From Pseudomonadota bacterium (GTDB lineage: Bacteria > Pseudomonadota > Alphaproteobacteria > Rhizobiales > Hyphomicrobiaceae): a stretch of DNA of 22,537 nt. Shown in pieces: positions 22,534 to 22,537 of the stretch (positions within the stretch are counted from its first letter, which is position 1; every line of letters starts with the position of its first letter). The position numbers and the translations under genes were made by a program. The DNA lies in contig JAEZHL010000183.1 of NCBI GenBank assembly GCA_023416575.1, positions 1 to 22,537 on the forward strand. Direction: 5' to 3'. The notes under the pieces were generated by a model, which saw nothing but the letters and a program-made list of their open reading frames with translations, had not been told where the DNA came from and did not search any database.

Positions 22534-22537
22534 ATGA
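22534..22537 (+). CDS. Start of a further gene, cut by window edge
   Basis: An ATG at 22534 follows GGAGAG (22524-22529) by 4 bases, so a gene very likely begins here on the plus strand. Only its first codon is in the window and its identity cannot be told. Confidence 0.5.

Overview
The window is a GC-rich, densely packed chromosomal segment of an alphaproteobacterium, most likely of the order Hyphomicrobiales (Rhizobiales). The evidence is gene identity plus gene order: chvI/chvG beside pckA, an aa3-type cytochrome c oxidase operon in the order coxB-coxA-ctaB-coxF-ctaG-coxC, then DUF983-SURF1-thrC-M16 peptidase-GNAT-GGDEF/EAL. The genus cannot be fixed from the sequence alone. I see no insertion sequence, integrase, tRNA, rRNA, CRISPR array or compositional island; this looks like core genome.

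Layout. (1) 1-951, minus strand: the start of the sensor kinase chvG (cut by the window edge) and its response regulator chvI. (2) 1111-3751, plus strand: a HugZ-like FMN-barrel/DUF2470 protein and ATP-dependent PEP carboxykinase (pckA) with a 319-base leader. (3) 3769-3794: a palindromic repeat between convergent genes. (4) 3906-5918, minus strand: a PcfJ-like protein of unknown function and an exported invasion-associated-locus-B-family protein, each with a hairpin next to its ribosome binding site. (5) 6225-11860, plus strand: the cytochrome c oxidase structural and assembly genes, closed by a strong terminator at 11885-11913. (6) 11994-13206: DUF983 zinc-ribbon membrane protein and SURF1, the latter a heme a/oxidase assembly factor. 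(7) 13303-20687: threonine synthase, an M16 processing-type protease, a RimJ-type acetyltransferase and a 1360-residue membrane GGDEF/EAL protein, packed closely or overlapping as one apparent operon. (8) 20823-21440, minus strand: YqgE/AlgH. (9) 21583-22440, plus strand: a stand-alone DsbD N-terminal-like exported protein. The first codon of another gene is at the very end.

How they fit together. CoxA, CoxB and CoxC form the catalytic core. CtaB makes heme o, CtaG (Cox11) delivers copper to CuB, SURF1 assists heme insertion, and CoxF is a small membrane accessory. ChvG/ChvI control envelope and acid responses, and in rhizobia they sit next to gluconeogenic pckA. The thrC block mixes amino-acid synthesis with proteolysis, acetylation and c-di-GMP-type signalling.

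Most notable observations: the Cox11 homologue has C-F-F-F where the family has the copper-binding C-F-C-F. The GGDEF/EAL protein lacks catalytic residues in both domains and carries a 375-residue Ala/Pro-rich tail. The HugZ-like protein lacks the usual H-M-N-x-D-H motif. A 35-codon open frame exactly fills the ctaG-coxC gap. No obviously new multi-gene system is visible; these are the best candidates for something undescribed.
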